From Demequina muriae (GTDB taxonomy: Bacteria; Actinomycetota; Actinomycetes; Actinomycetales; Demequinaceae), in NCBI RefSeq assembly GCF_030418295.1, contig NZ_JAUHQA010000001.1, forward strand, positions 496,001 through 560,000: a DNA stretch of 64,000 nt, read 5' to 3'. Below are positions 42,346-51,295 of this stretch, piece by piece. The first letter of the stretch is position 1. Each line of letters begins with the position of its first letter. A model generated the notes under the pieces. It searched no databases. It worked only from the letters and a program-made list of their open reading frames with translations, and was not told the DNA's origin. The translations under genes and the position numbers were made by a program.

Positions 42346-43341
42346 ATGACTCCCGATCCTGAGAACGGCTCCCCCGCGCCCAGCCATACCGCCGAAGGAC
42401 GAGACGCTGTCGAGCGCCCGCCGGCCCACGGCGAGCCGGCGCGCCCGCTTCCCGCCGCATCGGCCGTCCTCGCGGGCGTGGCGTCCGCCGCGCTCGGGCT
42501 GGCGCCGTGGCTCGTCACGGGCATGACGCTTCCCCTCCAGAACATCTGGGAGACGGACACGCTCCCCGAGGAGATGCCGCTCGCGCTGCTGCCGCTCAGC
42601 CAGTACTACCTGGTCGCATCGGTCGCGATGGTCGTGATGGGCTCCGCCTTCGCCGGTGCGCTCGCACGACTCGCCGCGAGCATCGGTCGCCCGGTCCGCC
42701 TCTGGCTGGTGGGTGCGGGGGCGGCCGCCGTGCAGGTGGTCGCGCTCGTCCAGACTGCGGCGGTGCTGCAAGGCGGGCTCGAGGATTCAACCCGGGCACT
42801 CGTGTACCTCCTCGGCATGATCGCGGGAGTGAGCGTCGGGATCGTCGTGGGACTGCTCGTGATGACCGGCCTCGCGCGCGCAGGCACGGCAGGCACCACG
42901 GTGGCGATCACGTTCGCGGCTCTCGCTCTCGCGCAGTGGCTGCCGACCCTGATCCAGCCCATCGGCGCGATGCCCTCGTACGACACCCCGCAGCTGGTCT
43001 ACGACACCGTGCGGTGGCTGCCCGTGCTCATCGTCGCCGTGGCCGTCGGATGGTGCGGGGTGATGACGGTCAGACGCGCGCTGGCGAGCGTCGTATCGCT
43101 CCTGGCGCTGTGGATCGTGCCCGCCGTCGTCGTCGCCTTCACCTACGCCGTGGGCAGCCGGATCTACCTGCAGGACCCCTCCGAGCTCATTCCGGCGGGC
43201 ACGCACGTGTTCCGCAGCGCTCTGACCTCAGCGGGGACCCCTCAGCACATGCTCGTGGCCGTCGTCGTCGCGATCATGGTGGGGATCGTGCTGGTCGCCG
43301 CGCGGAGCATGCGCGACACCCCCGCCCCCGGGGCCGACTGA
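42346..43341 (+). CDS. Multi-pass membrane protein of unknown function
   Basis: A 331-aa protein. After a Pro/Glu-rich N-terminus of about 35 residues it has about seven hydrophobic segments, for example ASAVLAGVASAALGLAPWLV, YYLVASVAMVVMGSAFAGAL and MLVAVVVAIMVGIVLVAA at the end. I recognise no family or motif. ATG 42346 has TAGGGT six bases upstream and no Shine-Dalgarno. It stands alone between the CDP-alcohol enzyme and the pentapeptide gene. Confidence 0.75.
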   Translation: MTPDPENGSPAPSHTAEGRDAVERPPAHGEPARPLPAASAVLAGVASAALGLAPWLVTGMTLPLQNIWETDTLPEEMPLALLPLSQYYLVASVAMVVMGSAFAGALARLAASIGRPVRLWLVGAGAAAVQVVALVQTAAVLQGGLEDSTRALVYLLGMIAGVSVGIVVGLLVMTGLARAGTAGTTVAITFAALALAQWLPTLIQPIGAMPSYDTPQLVYDTVRWLPVLIVAVAVGWCGVMTVRRALASVVSLLALWIVPAVVVAFTYAVGSRIYLQDPSELIPAGTHVFRSALTSAGTPQHMLVAVVVAIMVGIVLVAARSMRDTPAPGAD

Positions 43342-43391
43342 GCGTCCGCGCCACGCTGCCGGGCCTCGTCGACTCGACCTACAGTGACGTC

Positions 43392-44051
43392 ATGGCCCTC
43401 GAGATCACCCCGCCCCGCCTCGAACCCGTGGAGCTCCCCCCTCTGACCCGCGCCGATACCTACGACCTCGACGAAGGACCGCGCTTCGACGCGCTCGACG
43501 TCAGCGGGCTGGACTTCGACACCCGCGACCTGACCGACTCCTCGTTCACGGAGTGCGACCTGAGCCGCACCCATCTCGGCGAGGCGACGCTGACGGGCGT
43601 CACGCTCACCGACTGCAGGGCCGATGCGGTGGCTGCCGCGTCACTCAACGCGCCCTCGAGCAGGTGGCGCCGCTGCGAGATCACACGCTCGCGCATCGGC
43701 GCCGCGGAGCTGCACAGCGGCGAGTGGTCGGAGTCCGTCGTCACGGGGAGCAAGTTCGGCTACCTGAACCTTCGGGGGACGCGGCTCACGGACGTGGTGT
43801 TCGAGGACTGCGTGGTCGACGACCTCGACCTGATGGACGCCGAGCTGGTGCGGGGAGCGTTCCGTGGCTGCACCGTCCAGACCCTCACGGTCCGCCGGGC
43901 ACGCATGACCCACGTGGACCTGCGCGGACTGGACTTCGCCGGCCTCGACGACGTCGAGGGCATGCGCGGAGCAGCGATCTCAGCGCAGCAGCTCATCGAC
44001 GTGGCGCCGCTGCTCGCCGCTCACCAGGGGATCCTCGTCGACGAGACGTGA
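43392..44051 (+). CDS. Pentapeptide-repeat protein
   Basis: A 219-aa protein with A(D/N)LXX-type repeats from about residue 35 (LDVSGLDFDTRDLTDSSFTE, CDLSRTHLGEATLTGV, FGYLNLRGTRLTDVVFEDC, THVDLRGLDFAGLD), which fold as a quadrilateral beta-helix. Some such proteins mimic DNA and protect gyrase; most have no known role. The ATG at 43392 has TACAGT six bases upstream and no Shine-Dalgarno, so it is likely leaderless. The C-terminal helix (AAISAQQLIDVAPLLAAHQG) is typical of the family. Confidence 0.88.
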   Translation: MALEITPPRLEPVELPPLTRADTYDLDEGPRFDALDVSGLDFDTRDLTDSSFTECDLSRTHLGEATLTGVTLTDCRADAVAAASLNAPSSRWRRCEITRSRIGAAELHSGEWSESVVTGSKFGYLNLRGTRLTDVVFEDCVVDDLDLMDAELVRGAFRGCTVQTLTVRRARMTHVDLRGLDFAGLDDVEGMRGAAISAQQLIDVAPLLAAHQGILVDET

Positions 44052-44093
44052 GCCCTGGGCGCGCGCCCATGCGGGGCCTGGGATGATGGCGGC

Positions 44094-44591
44094 ATGTCCG
44101 CCGCGCCCCACGTCGCCTTCTACGAGCCCCGCATCCCCGAGAACACGGGTGCCGCGATCCGACTCTCGGCGGTGACGGGCTCGCACCTGCACCTCATCGA
44201 ACCGCTGGGCTTCGACCTGTCCGAACCCAAGCTGCGACGGGCCGGGCTGGACTATCACGACCTCGCGACGGTGACCGTCCACCCCGACTTCGATGCGCTG
44301 CTGGACGCGATGCCCTCGTCACGGGTGTTCGCCTTCACCGCGCACGCCACCACGATCTACTCCGACCTCGAGTACCGGCCCGACGACGTGCTGCTGTTCG
44401 GCCCCGAGCCCACCGGCCTGCCAGAAGAGGCCATGGCGCATGCCAGGGTCACGGACCGCGTGAGGATCCCGATGCTGCCCGGTAGGCGATCGCTGAACCT
44501 GTCCAACTCGGCTGCGTTGGTGACGTACGAGGCGTGGCGCCAGGCGGGGTTCGCCGTCGCGACCGCACCGACCGAAGGAGACCTGTCATGA
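44094..44591 (+). CDS. trmL: tRNA (cytidine(34)-2'-O)-methyltransferase, SPOUT family
   Basis: A 165-aa SPOUT methyltransferase that modifies the wobble base of tRNA-Leu. Signature parts are IPENTGAAIRLSAVTGSHLH, LRRAGLDYHDL, LLFGPEPTGLP and the knotted C-terminus RIPMLPGRRSLNLSNSAAL. Length is typical. The stop overlaps the next start (ATGA), so it is coupled to the spermidine-synthase-like gene. There is no clear ribosome site; GATGAT lies six bases before ATG 44094. Confidence 0.93.
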   Translation: MSAAPHVAFYEPRIPENTGAAIRLSAVTGSHLHLIEPLGFDLSEPKLRRAGLDYHDLATVTVHPDFDALLDAMPSSRVFAFTAHATTIYSDLEYRPDDVLLFGPEPTGLPEEAMAHARVTDRVRIPMLPGRRSLNLSNSAALVTYEAWRQAGFAVATAPTEGDLS

Positions 44592-45307
44592 GCGCACGCT
44601 TCGAGGAACTGGGGTGGGGCCCGACACCCATCGGCGAGGTGAGCCTGCGCCGGCGGCTCGACCCTGTCACGCGCGTCGACGTGTTCGAGGTCAAGCTGGG
44701 CGACGAATGGCTGATGTCCAGCCAGTTCACCGTCGCCGAAGAGGCGCTCGCTCACCACGGTCTCGCTCGGCTCGGTGACCGGCCCGTGGACGTCGTCGTG
44801 GGCGGCCTCGGGCTCGGCTACACCGCCGCGAGCGCTCTCGAGCATGCCGCCGTGCGCGACCTGGCCGTGGTCGAGCTGCTGGAGCCGGTCATCGAGTGGC
44901 ACGAGAAAGGATTGGTCCCCCTGGGACCGGTGCTGACGGCCGATGCGCGGTGCGCCTTCGTGCAGGGCGACTTCTTCGCGATGAGTCACGAGGGCGGCTA
45001 CGACCCCGCGGCGCCGGGTCGCACCTTCGACGCGGTGCTGCTGGACATCGACCATTCGCCGCGACACCTTCTCGACGACGGCAGCGCCGGGTTCTACGGG
45101 CTGGAGGGCATGCGCGCCGTCGCCTCGCGGATCGCCCCCGGGGGCGTCTACGCGATGTGGTCCAACGACCCGCCGGACGCCGACTACGTCGCGATCCTCG
45201 AGCAGGTGTTCGTGGACGTGGAGGCCGAGGTCATCACCTTCCCGAACCCGCTGCAGGGCCGCGACGCCACCGCGACGGTCTACCTGGCGTCGACGCCGAG
45301 CGAGTAG
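44588..45307 (+). CDS. Spermidine-synthase-like methyltransferase-fold protein
   Basis: A 239-aa Rossmann-fold protein of the spermidine synthase/SAM-methyltransferase superfamily. Its glycine-rich loop is VDVVVGGLGLGYTAASALEH, followed by an acidic position (VVELLEPVIEWHE), FVQGDFFAM and DAVLLDIDHSPRHLL. The full polyamine-binding set is not evident, so its substrate is open. It overlaps trmL by four bases, suggesting joint expression. Confidence 0.82.
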   Translation: MSARFEELGWGPTPIGEVSLRRRLDPVTRVDVFEVKLGDEWLMSSQFTVAEEALAHHGLARLGDRPVDVVVGGLGLGYTAASALEHAAVRDLAVVELLEPVIEWHEKGLVPLGPVLTADARCAFVQGDFFAMSHEGGYDPAAPGRTFDAVLLDIDHSPRHLLDDGSAGFYGLEGMRAVASRIAPGGVYAMWSNDPPDADYVAILEQVFVDVEAEVITFPNPLQGRDATATVYLASTPSE

Positions 45308-45324
45308 CGCGCCCGCCGGGGGCC

Positions 45325-45825
45325 TCAGCTGCGGGCGTGCCGGCGCAGCTTCTTGAGTGCCCAGTCGTCATGGCTGGACGTGTTGGAGACGCAGTAGGCG
45401 CCCAGCGAGGTCGATCCCGTCCATGGATAGAACTTCTTGGTGAACAGTTCGTCGTCGGTGTGGGACTCGATCATCGCGACCACGTCGTCATAGGACTCTC
45501 GATACAGGTCGAGCGCCTGCGCCAGGCTGGTGCCCACGTGCTTGTCCCGGAGGGCCACGTTCATGGGCGCGTAGGAGTTCCAACGGTAGCCGTCGGGGAG
45601 GAACGACGCCCCGTCGCCATGAGTGTTCGCGTGCTCCCACGCGAGCAGCAGCAGGTGCCACTCGTGGAGGTGGACGAGGACGTCGCGCACGTTGCGATCC
45701 CGGTCGTCGAAGACGAACTCAGCGTCGCGCTTGTGGGGCGGCAGGGCGTCGATCAGGTCGAGAACCCGCCGTCTGCTGGCCTTGCACTCCTTCAGCAGCC
45801 CGTGCTTGGTCGTTGGCCTTGCCAT
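45325..45825 (-). CDS. ClbS/DfsB-family four-helix bundle protein
   Basis: A 166-aa DinB-like helical protein: MARPTTKHGLLKECKASRRR, RNVRDVLVHLHEWHLLLLAW, then FLPDGYRWNSYAPMN and a late PWTGSTSLGAYCVSNTSSHDD. The His-rich positions match the ClbS/DfsB family; ClbS hydrolyses the colibactin cyclopropane in Escherichia coli. In actinobacteria these are orphan genes of unknown use. The start is ATG 45825; upstream frame extension lacks coding features. Confidence 0.85.
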   Translation of the reverse strand: MARPTTKHGLLKECKASRRRVLDLIDALPPHKRDAEFVFDDRDRNVRDVLVHLHEWHLLLLAWEHANTHGDGASFLPDGYRWNSYAPMNVALRDKHVGTSLAQALDLYRESYDDVVAMIESHTDDELFTKKFYPWTGSTSLGAYCVSNTSSHDDWALKKLRRHARS

Positions 45826-45970
45826 CACGCACACCCCCAGTGGTCGATACGGGGACGTGTCCTCACCATCCTGGCACCGCGCGAAGCGCCTGCCAAGAGG
45901 CGGTGTGCTGCGACAGCAGTACCCGTGGCCCAGTCCCGCCACAGCGTTCGAAGGCCCCGCACTCGAAAGT

Positions 45971-46612
45971 TCAGCGCTCGAAGGTGAGGTGGACGACGCC
46001 GCTCTCGGCCGTCTCCGTCGTGACGGTGTACCCGGACTCGAGGCCACGCAGGTCGTCCCACAGCCGAATGCCGCGGCCGAGCAGGATCGGCGTGATTCCC
46101 ACGTGCAGTCGATCCACCAGGCCGGCCTTGAGGAACTCGCGAGCCACGGTCGCGCCGCCTCCCACCCGGACGTCTTTGCCCTGCGCCGCGTCGATCGCGA
46201 GCGCGAGCGCATCGGCCGGAGTGGCCGAGAGGAAGTGAAAGGTCGTTCCGCCCTTCATCTCGAGGGTGGAGCGTTCGGAGTGCGTGAGCACGAAGACGGG
46301 GAACCCGAACGGCGGCTCCTCACCCCACCAGCCGCGCCACTCGGGATCATTCGGGTGAGCGTGCAGCCCGAACATGCCCGCGCCCATGATCTCGGCGCCG
46401 ACCTCCGCGAAGTACTCCTGGGCGTACCGGTCGTCGACGCCCGTGGTGCCTCTGCCCTCCGTCTCCTGGAACACGCGAGCGCGGACGGTGCGGGTCGCGA
46501 CGTAGGGAGCGACCAGCCGCCACCAGTCCTTGCCGATGGGATCGTCTGGCGTGCCATCGGTCGTCGTGGCGAAGCCGTCCAGCGAGATGTTGAGATCGAT
46601 GCGCACTGCCAT
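45971..46612 (-). CDS. Dihydrofolate-reductase-like (RibD C-domain) protein
   Basis: A 213-aa protein of the DHFR-like family: RIDLNISLDGFATTTDG at the start, FPVFVLTHSER, and the NADPH-binding DVRVGGGATVAREFLKAGLVD. Stand-alone members in actinobacteria are often annotated as dihydrofolate reductase family but lack proven folate activity. ATG 46612 has GGGGGCG upstream. It sits between the ClbS-like gene and the MFS exporter, all on the minus strand, with no overlap. Confidence 0.88.
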   Translation of the reverse strand: MAVRIDLNISLDGFATTTDGTPDDPIGKDWWRLVAPYVATRTVRARVFQETEGRGTTGVDDRYAQEYFAEVGAEIMGAGMFGLHAHPNDPEWRGWWGEEPPFGFPVFVLTHSERSTLEMKGGTTFHFLSATPADALALAIDAAQGKDVRVGGGATVAREFLKAGLVDRLHVGITPILLGRGIRLWDDLRGLESGYTVTTETAESGVVHLTFER

Positions 46613-46681
46613 GGACGCCCCCTGACGAACGGAACTCTTCGCGCTCAAGCCTACTGACGCATCGGCCGCATCGCCGGGGCG

Positions 46682-48046
46682 CTACGCGACGGGGTGACGG
46701 TCGTCGTAGTCCCGGAATCGTTGTCCGTCGCGCGAGCGCCGCAGGCGCGACAGCACCGCGATGAGACCGATGATCGCGAACCCGCCGACGAGGGGCGGGC
46801 ACCACAGTGCGACGGCGGTCGCGAGGATGCCTGCGTACATGTCGCCGATGCGCGGGCCGCCGGTGACCACCACGACGAAGATGCCTTGCAGCCGGCCGCG
46901 CATCTCGTCGGGAGCGGCCTTGATGATCATGGTCTGGCGGAAGATCGCACTGACCTCGTCCGAGGCGCCCATTCCGGCCATCGCGACACCGAGCAGTACG
47001 AGCGCGGGCCAGTAGATCCCGGACCAGCCCGCCGCCGCATCGTGCTCGACGACGCTCATCAGCAGGGTGCCGGCGCCGAACAGCACCGCGAAGCCTCCGA
47101 ACACCGTGATCGCACGCGTGATCGCGATGCCGTGGCGGTGGATGTGCGCGACGGGACCGGAGAACAGGCTCACGAGGATGGTCCCCACGGCGCCTGCCGC
47201 GGTGAGGGCGCCCACGGTGAGCGCACCGCCGCCCACGATCGTCGCGCCGAGCGCGGGGAACAGCACGTAGGGACGGCCGAACGTCATCGCGACGATGTCC
47301 ACGATGAAGCTCATGCGGATGTTGGGGCTGCGCTTGAGGAAGCCCAGGCCTGCGCGCACCTGTCCCCACCCGGCCTCGACGCGCTCGCCCAGGCGCGGCA
47401 GCGAGGGGAGCATCCATACCCCCAGGAACCCGACGGTGAACAGCACGGCGTCGACGGCGAACGTCCACGGCAGGCCGATGCTCGCGGCGAGGACTCCTGC
47501 GAGGGCGGGGCCTACGGTGAGCTGGGTGCCGAAGCCGATGCCGTTCAGCGCGGTGGCTCGGGAGATCAGCTCGGGAGGGAGGATGCGTCCCACCACGGAG
47601 CCGCGGGTGGCGCCGGAGATGGTGGCGGCGACGGCATTGATGGTGGTGACCAGGTAGAACGGCCAGACGGGGGCGTGCGTGCCTGCTGGTCCAGAGCTGA
47701 GCACGGCGTCCCATGTCGACAGCGCGACCAGACCCAGCACCGAGAGCCACGCGATGAGCGAGGAGGCGATGAGCAGCCTGCGTCGGTCGAAGACGTCCGC
47801 GAGCATCCCGCCCCAGAGGCCGGCGATGATCATCGGCAGCAGCGCGATGCCCCCCACGAGGCCCACGGCGAACGTGGACTCGGTGATCTCGTAGATCTGC
47901 AGGCCCACGGCCACGATGGACATCTGCGACCCGATGCCGGCGACCACGCCGCCCACCCACAGACGCGCGAACGCGGGGCTGGCTCTCAGAGGGGCGAGGT
48001 CCACCATCCGACGACGGCGCTGCCCCGCAACGTCGGTCTGGGTCAC
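46682..48046 (-). CDS. MFS transporter (EntS-like exporter)
   Basis: A 454-aa major facilitator. The N-terminal half has LWVGGVVAGIGSQMSIVAVG, and the loop between helices 2 and 3 carries GGMLADVFDRRRLL. The long central segment and IKAAPDEMRGRLQGIFVVVV match the enterobactin-exporter/DUF894-like group. The substrate is unknown. The start is GTG 48046; TAGAAT lies six bases upstream and no Shine-Dalgarno is present, so it is leaderless. It is divergent from the GGDEF-EAL gene. Confidence 0.9.
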   Translation of the reverse strand: MTQTDVAGQRRRRMVDLAPLRASPAFARLWVGGVVAGIGSQMSIVAVGLQIYEITESTFAVGLVGGIALLPMIIAGLWGGMLADVFDRRRLLIASSLIAWLSVLGLVALSTWDAVLSSGPAGTHAPVWPFYLVTTINAVAATISGATRGSVVGRILPPELISRATALNGIGFGTQLTVGPALAGVLAASIGLPWTFAVDAVLFTVGFLGVWMLPSLPRLGERVEAGWGQVRAGLGFLKRSPNIRMSFIVDIVAMTFGRPYVLFPALGATIVGGGALTVGALTAAGAVGTILVSLFSGPVAHIHRHGIAITRAITVFGGFAVLFGAGTLLMSVVEHDAAAGWSGIYWPALVLLGVAMAGMGASDEVSAIFRQTMIIKAAPDEMRGRLQGIFVVVVTGGPRIGDMYAGILATAVALWCPPLVGGFAIIGLIAVLSRLRRSRDGQRFRDYDDRHPVA

Positions 48047-48122
48047 CGGAGCATTCTACGTTTCCGGCGCGGGCCGCACGTCGCCCTGCGCGGGGTGACG
48101 GGCGCGGCCGTGCGCGTCGACT

Positions 48123-48158
48123 AATCTGAGATTGAGGGATCCAAGAAGTCGGATCCCT
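48123..48158 (+). promoter_or_regulatory. Dyad and hairpin upstream of the c-di-GMP gene
   Basis: An 11-bp perfect dyad AATCTGAGATT (48123-48133) overlaps a TAATCT -10-like hexamer. It is followed at once by the stem agggatcc/ggatccct (48135-48158, 8-nt loop). It lies about 100 bases before the start of the GGDEF-EAL gene and could be an operator or a leader structure. Confidence 0.4.
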
Positions 48159-48252
48159 GCAGGCGCGCGCGGCGATCCCGAGCGCGATGCGTTTACCCGC
48201 CACAACGAAGGGGCGACATGCACGGCCAGTCACGCGATGACGACGGTGGAGC

Positions 48253-51249
48253 ATGACTCGCCCACTGACCGCCCTGGTGCTCACGCCCAGCCTCGGCGGA
48301 GACTTCTTCGGCAGCCTCATCCCTGGCCTGGCCAGGGAGATCGTCGCTGCCGATGGCCGCCTCATCGTCGTCGAGACCCGCCAGGAGCACTCGCCACGAG
48401 ACGAGGCAGGTGAACCGGGAGACTTCTCGATCCCGGTCGCCTGGGCCGAGGTGGACGGTCTGATCTCGATCACCACCGCCGCGGGTGCTGACCACCTGGC
48501 GCGCGCGCACGCGGCGGGCAAGCCCGTCGTCCTGCTGTCGAGCACGCAGATGGGGGATCTCGAAGCGCCGGTGGTCCGGCCGGACAACCGGCACGGGATC
48601 ATCGCAGCGGTGGAGCACCTCGTCGAGCACGGTCACACCAGGATCGGCTTCGTCGGCAATCTCGCGCAGCGCGACATCCGCGACCGCTTCGACGCCTACC
48701 GAGAGGCGCTCGGCGCCCAGGGCCTCCCGGCTGACCCCGAACTGGTCTTCGCGACGCCCTCGAACGGTGAGGTCGGCGGCACGGTGGCGGCGCCTCAAGT
48801 GCTCGCTGCGCCTCGTCGCCCCACGGCCCTGGTGGTCGGCACCGACCGCAACGCGATCGGGCTGATGAGCGCGCTCGCCGATGAGGGCGTGCGCGTCCCT
48901 CACGACATCGCCGTCGTGGCGTTCGACAACATCGCCGCCGGCACCTTCACCTCACCCGCCCTGTCCAGCGTGGATCCCCGCTTCGATGAGGTGGGCGCGC
49001 TGGCGGGCAGGCTGCTCTTGGCCCAGATCCAGGGAGAACAGGTTCCCGCCACCGCCGTCACCCCCGAGTCAGCCATCCTCATGGCACGGGAGTCCTGCGG
49101 GTGCGACCCGGACGCGCAGCGCCGGGGCGAGGCCGGCACCGATCTGGCTGCGGAGGATCAACCTCGCCTCCGCCGCCGGGCGCTGCGCGGAGCGCTCGAG
49201 AGAGAGCTGCTCACCGGCGACTCCGAGGCGGACGGCCTGGCGACTGCGGCGATCGACGCGATCGTGAACGATGCGATCACCCTGATCAACCTCGGTGACG
49301 ACGCCACGACGGCGCAGATCAAGGCGTTCACCGCGTCGCTCCAGGCGGTCACGTCGCGCCCCGACACGCTCCGTGGGGTCATGGACGCGATGCGCGACTA
49401 CGCCCAGCACGCCGGCACCTGGGTCGCGCCCGCGACCGCCGGCGCATCGCCCGTCTCCGCCCGGATCGCCGCCGTGCTGTGGAAGGCCCAGGCGAGCGCG
49501 TTCCTTCGCCAGGCGGAGCAGACGGACGTCGCGATCGTCGAGCAGTACGCCGTGGACGCCGGATTGCTCGACACGGGCGGCGCCGACCCTCGCGATCTGT
49601 CGTGGCTCGCGGGCACCAGCGTCAAGGCGGGCGCCCTGGCGCTGTGGGACGACGGACCGTCCTCGGGCCTGCTGACGATCGTGGGCGACTACGACGGTGA
49701 GGGTGACGGGCTCGGGCTCACTGGCCTGGGCACCCAGAGCGACCGCTTCCCCCCGGAAGAACTCATCGCACGCGCCTCGACGGCCGCCCGTGAGGTGTGC
49801 GTGGTGGTGCCGGTGAGCACTCGGGAGCAGGACTGGGGGCTGCTCGCCGTGGTGGTCGAGATCGACCCGACGGCCGTCCGCGACACACATCAGCACTGGG
49901 CAGCGCTGCTGTGCGCCGCCCTCGAGTCCCAGCGTCGACAGGAAGAGGTGCGAAGGAGCGCGCTGTTCGACTCCCTCACCGGGCTGCCGAACAGGCAGCT
50001 CTTCATCGAGCACCTCGACAAGGCCATCGCGCTCCATGCGCGCAACGGAACGCCCTACTCCGTCCTGTTCCTCGACCTCGACGGCTTCAAGCTCATCAAC
50101 GACTCGCTCGGGCATCAGATGGGCGACCGCGTGCTGAAGAGGGTGGCGGCCGAACTGTCGCGCACGTGTCGCGCAGCGGACACGGCGGCGCGCTTCGGAG
50201 GCGACGAGTTCGTGGTGCTGCTCGCCGACACCGATGCCGACAGCGCCATGGAGGCCGCCTCGCGGGTGCAGGCCGCGCTCGACACCGTGCCGGTCTTCGA
50301 CGGTCATGAGGTCATCACCAGAGCGAGCATCGGGATCGCGTCCAGCGAGAACGGCTACGAGAGCGCCGACGCCGTGCTGCGCGACGCTGACGCCGCCATG
50401 TACCGCGCCAAGTCGGAGGAGCCGGGGACCGTCGCCTACTTCGACGCGCCGATGCACGACAACGCTGTGCGTCGCGCCGAGCTCGCCAAGGACGTGCTGC
50501 GAGCCCTGCAGGAGGGCGAGTTCGAGGTGCACTACCAGCCGATCGTGAACCTCAGCACCGGGCTCACGGATCGCTTCGAGGCGCTCGTGCGATGGAACCA
50601 CCCCGACCGCGGACTCATCGAGCCCGGCGAGTTCCTCGCCGACATCGAAGAGACCTCCCTCATAATCGAGCTGGGCCACTGGGTGCTGGAAGAGGTGTGC
50701 CGCCAACTGGTCGAGTGGGTGCCGCAGGTCGCCAATGTCAGCATCAATGTCTCGGACAAGGAGTTCTGGAGCCAGAACCTGCTGACCCGGGTGCTCAGCA
50801 CCCTGGAGCGCTACGACCTCCCGCCGGAGCTCCTCACCCTCGAGATCACCGAAGGCGTGCTGATGCGCCGCCCGGAGATGGCGCTGCTCATCATGCGCAG
50901 GCTTCACGACGCGGGCCTCAAGCTCCACATCGACGACTTCGGCACGGGCTACTCCTCCCTCGAGACCCTCCACCGCTTCCCGCTGGAGGCGTTCAAGATC
51001 GACCGGTCGTTCATCCAGACCCTCACCAGCGCCGAGGAGAGCTCCGAGCTCATCTCCTCCCTGGTCAAGCTGGCGAAGGCGCTGGGGCTCTCGGTGGTCG
51101 CGGCCGGCGTCGAGACCGAGGCTCAGCTGTCGCTCCTGCAGGAGCTCGGGTGCGCGACCGGCCAGGGTTTCCTGTTCATGCCGGCCGTCACAGGCGAGCG
51201 GGCAGGTCAGCTGCTCGGTCGCTCTCTTCATGAGTCGGATCTGGTCTAG
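48253..51249 (+). CDS. LacI-type sensor fused to GGDEF and EAL domains (c-di-GMP enzyme)
   Basis: A 998-aa cytoplasmic protein. Residues 1-275 match the LacI/RbsB periplasmic-binding fold without a DNA-binding head (ALVLTPSLGGDFFGSLIPGL, NRHGIIAAVEHLVEHGHTRI, DIAVVAFDNIAAGTFTSPAL). A middle region of about 280 residues has a GAF-like end. A GGDEF domain follows (DSLTGLPNRQLF, RFGGDEFVVLL at about 647), then an EAL domain (FEALVRWNHP at about 775, IDDFGTGYSSL at about 893). Both catalytic signatures are intact, so synthesis and breakdown of c-di-GMP are both possible, gated by a sugar-like ligand. ATG 48253 has GGTGGAGC upstream. Confidence 0.92.
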   Translation: MTRPLTALVLTPSLGGDFFGSLIPGLAREIVAADGRLIVVETRQEHSPRDEAGEPGDFSIPVAWAEVDGLISITTAAGADHLARAHAAGKPVVLLSSTQMGDLEAPVVRPDNRHGIIAAVEHLVEHGHTRIGFVGNLAQRDIRDRFDAYREALGAQGLPADPELVFATPSNGEVGGTVAAPQVLAAPRRPTALVVGTDRNAIGLMSALADEGVRVPHDIAVVAFDNIAAGTFTSPALSSVDPRFDEVGALAGRLLLAQIQGEQVPATAVTPESAILMARESCGCDPDAQRRGEAGTDLAAEDQPRLRRRALRGALERELLTGDSEADGLATAAIDAIVNDAITLINLGDDATTAQIKAFTASLQAVTSRPDTLRGVMDAMRDYAQHAGTWVAPATAGASPVSARIAAVLWKAQASAFLRQAEQTDVAIVEQYAVDAGLLDTGGADPRDLSWLAGTSVKAGALALWDDGPSSGLLTIVGDYDGEGDGLGLTGLGTQSDRFPPEELIARASTAAREVCVVVPVSTREQDWGLLAVVVEIDPTAVRDTHQHWAALLCAALESQRRQEEVRRSALFDSLTGLPNRQLFIEHLDKAIALHARNGTPYSVLFLDLDGFKLINDSLGHQMGDRVLKRVAAELSRTCRAADTAARFGGDEFVVLLADTDADSAMEAASRVQAALDTVPVFDGHEVITRASIGIASSENGYESADAVLRDADAAMYRAKSEEPGTVAYFDAPMHDNAVRRAELAKDVLRALQEGEFEVHYQPIVNLSTGLTDRFEALVRWNHPDRGLIEPGEFLADIEETSLIIELGHWVLEEVCRQLVEWVPQVANVSINVSDKEFWSQNLLTRVLSTLERYDLPPELLTLEITEGVLMRRPEMALLIMRRLHDAGLKLHIDDFGTGYSSLETLHRFPLEAFKIDRSFIQTLTSAEESSELISSLVKLAKALGLSVVAAGVETEAQLSLLQELGCATGQGFLFMPAVTGERAGQLLGRSLHESDLV

Positions 51250-51295
51250 GGCCCATCGTCCTTCGCATGTCGGGCAGTCATGACAGAATCTGGGC

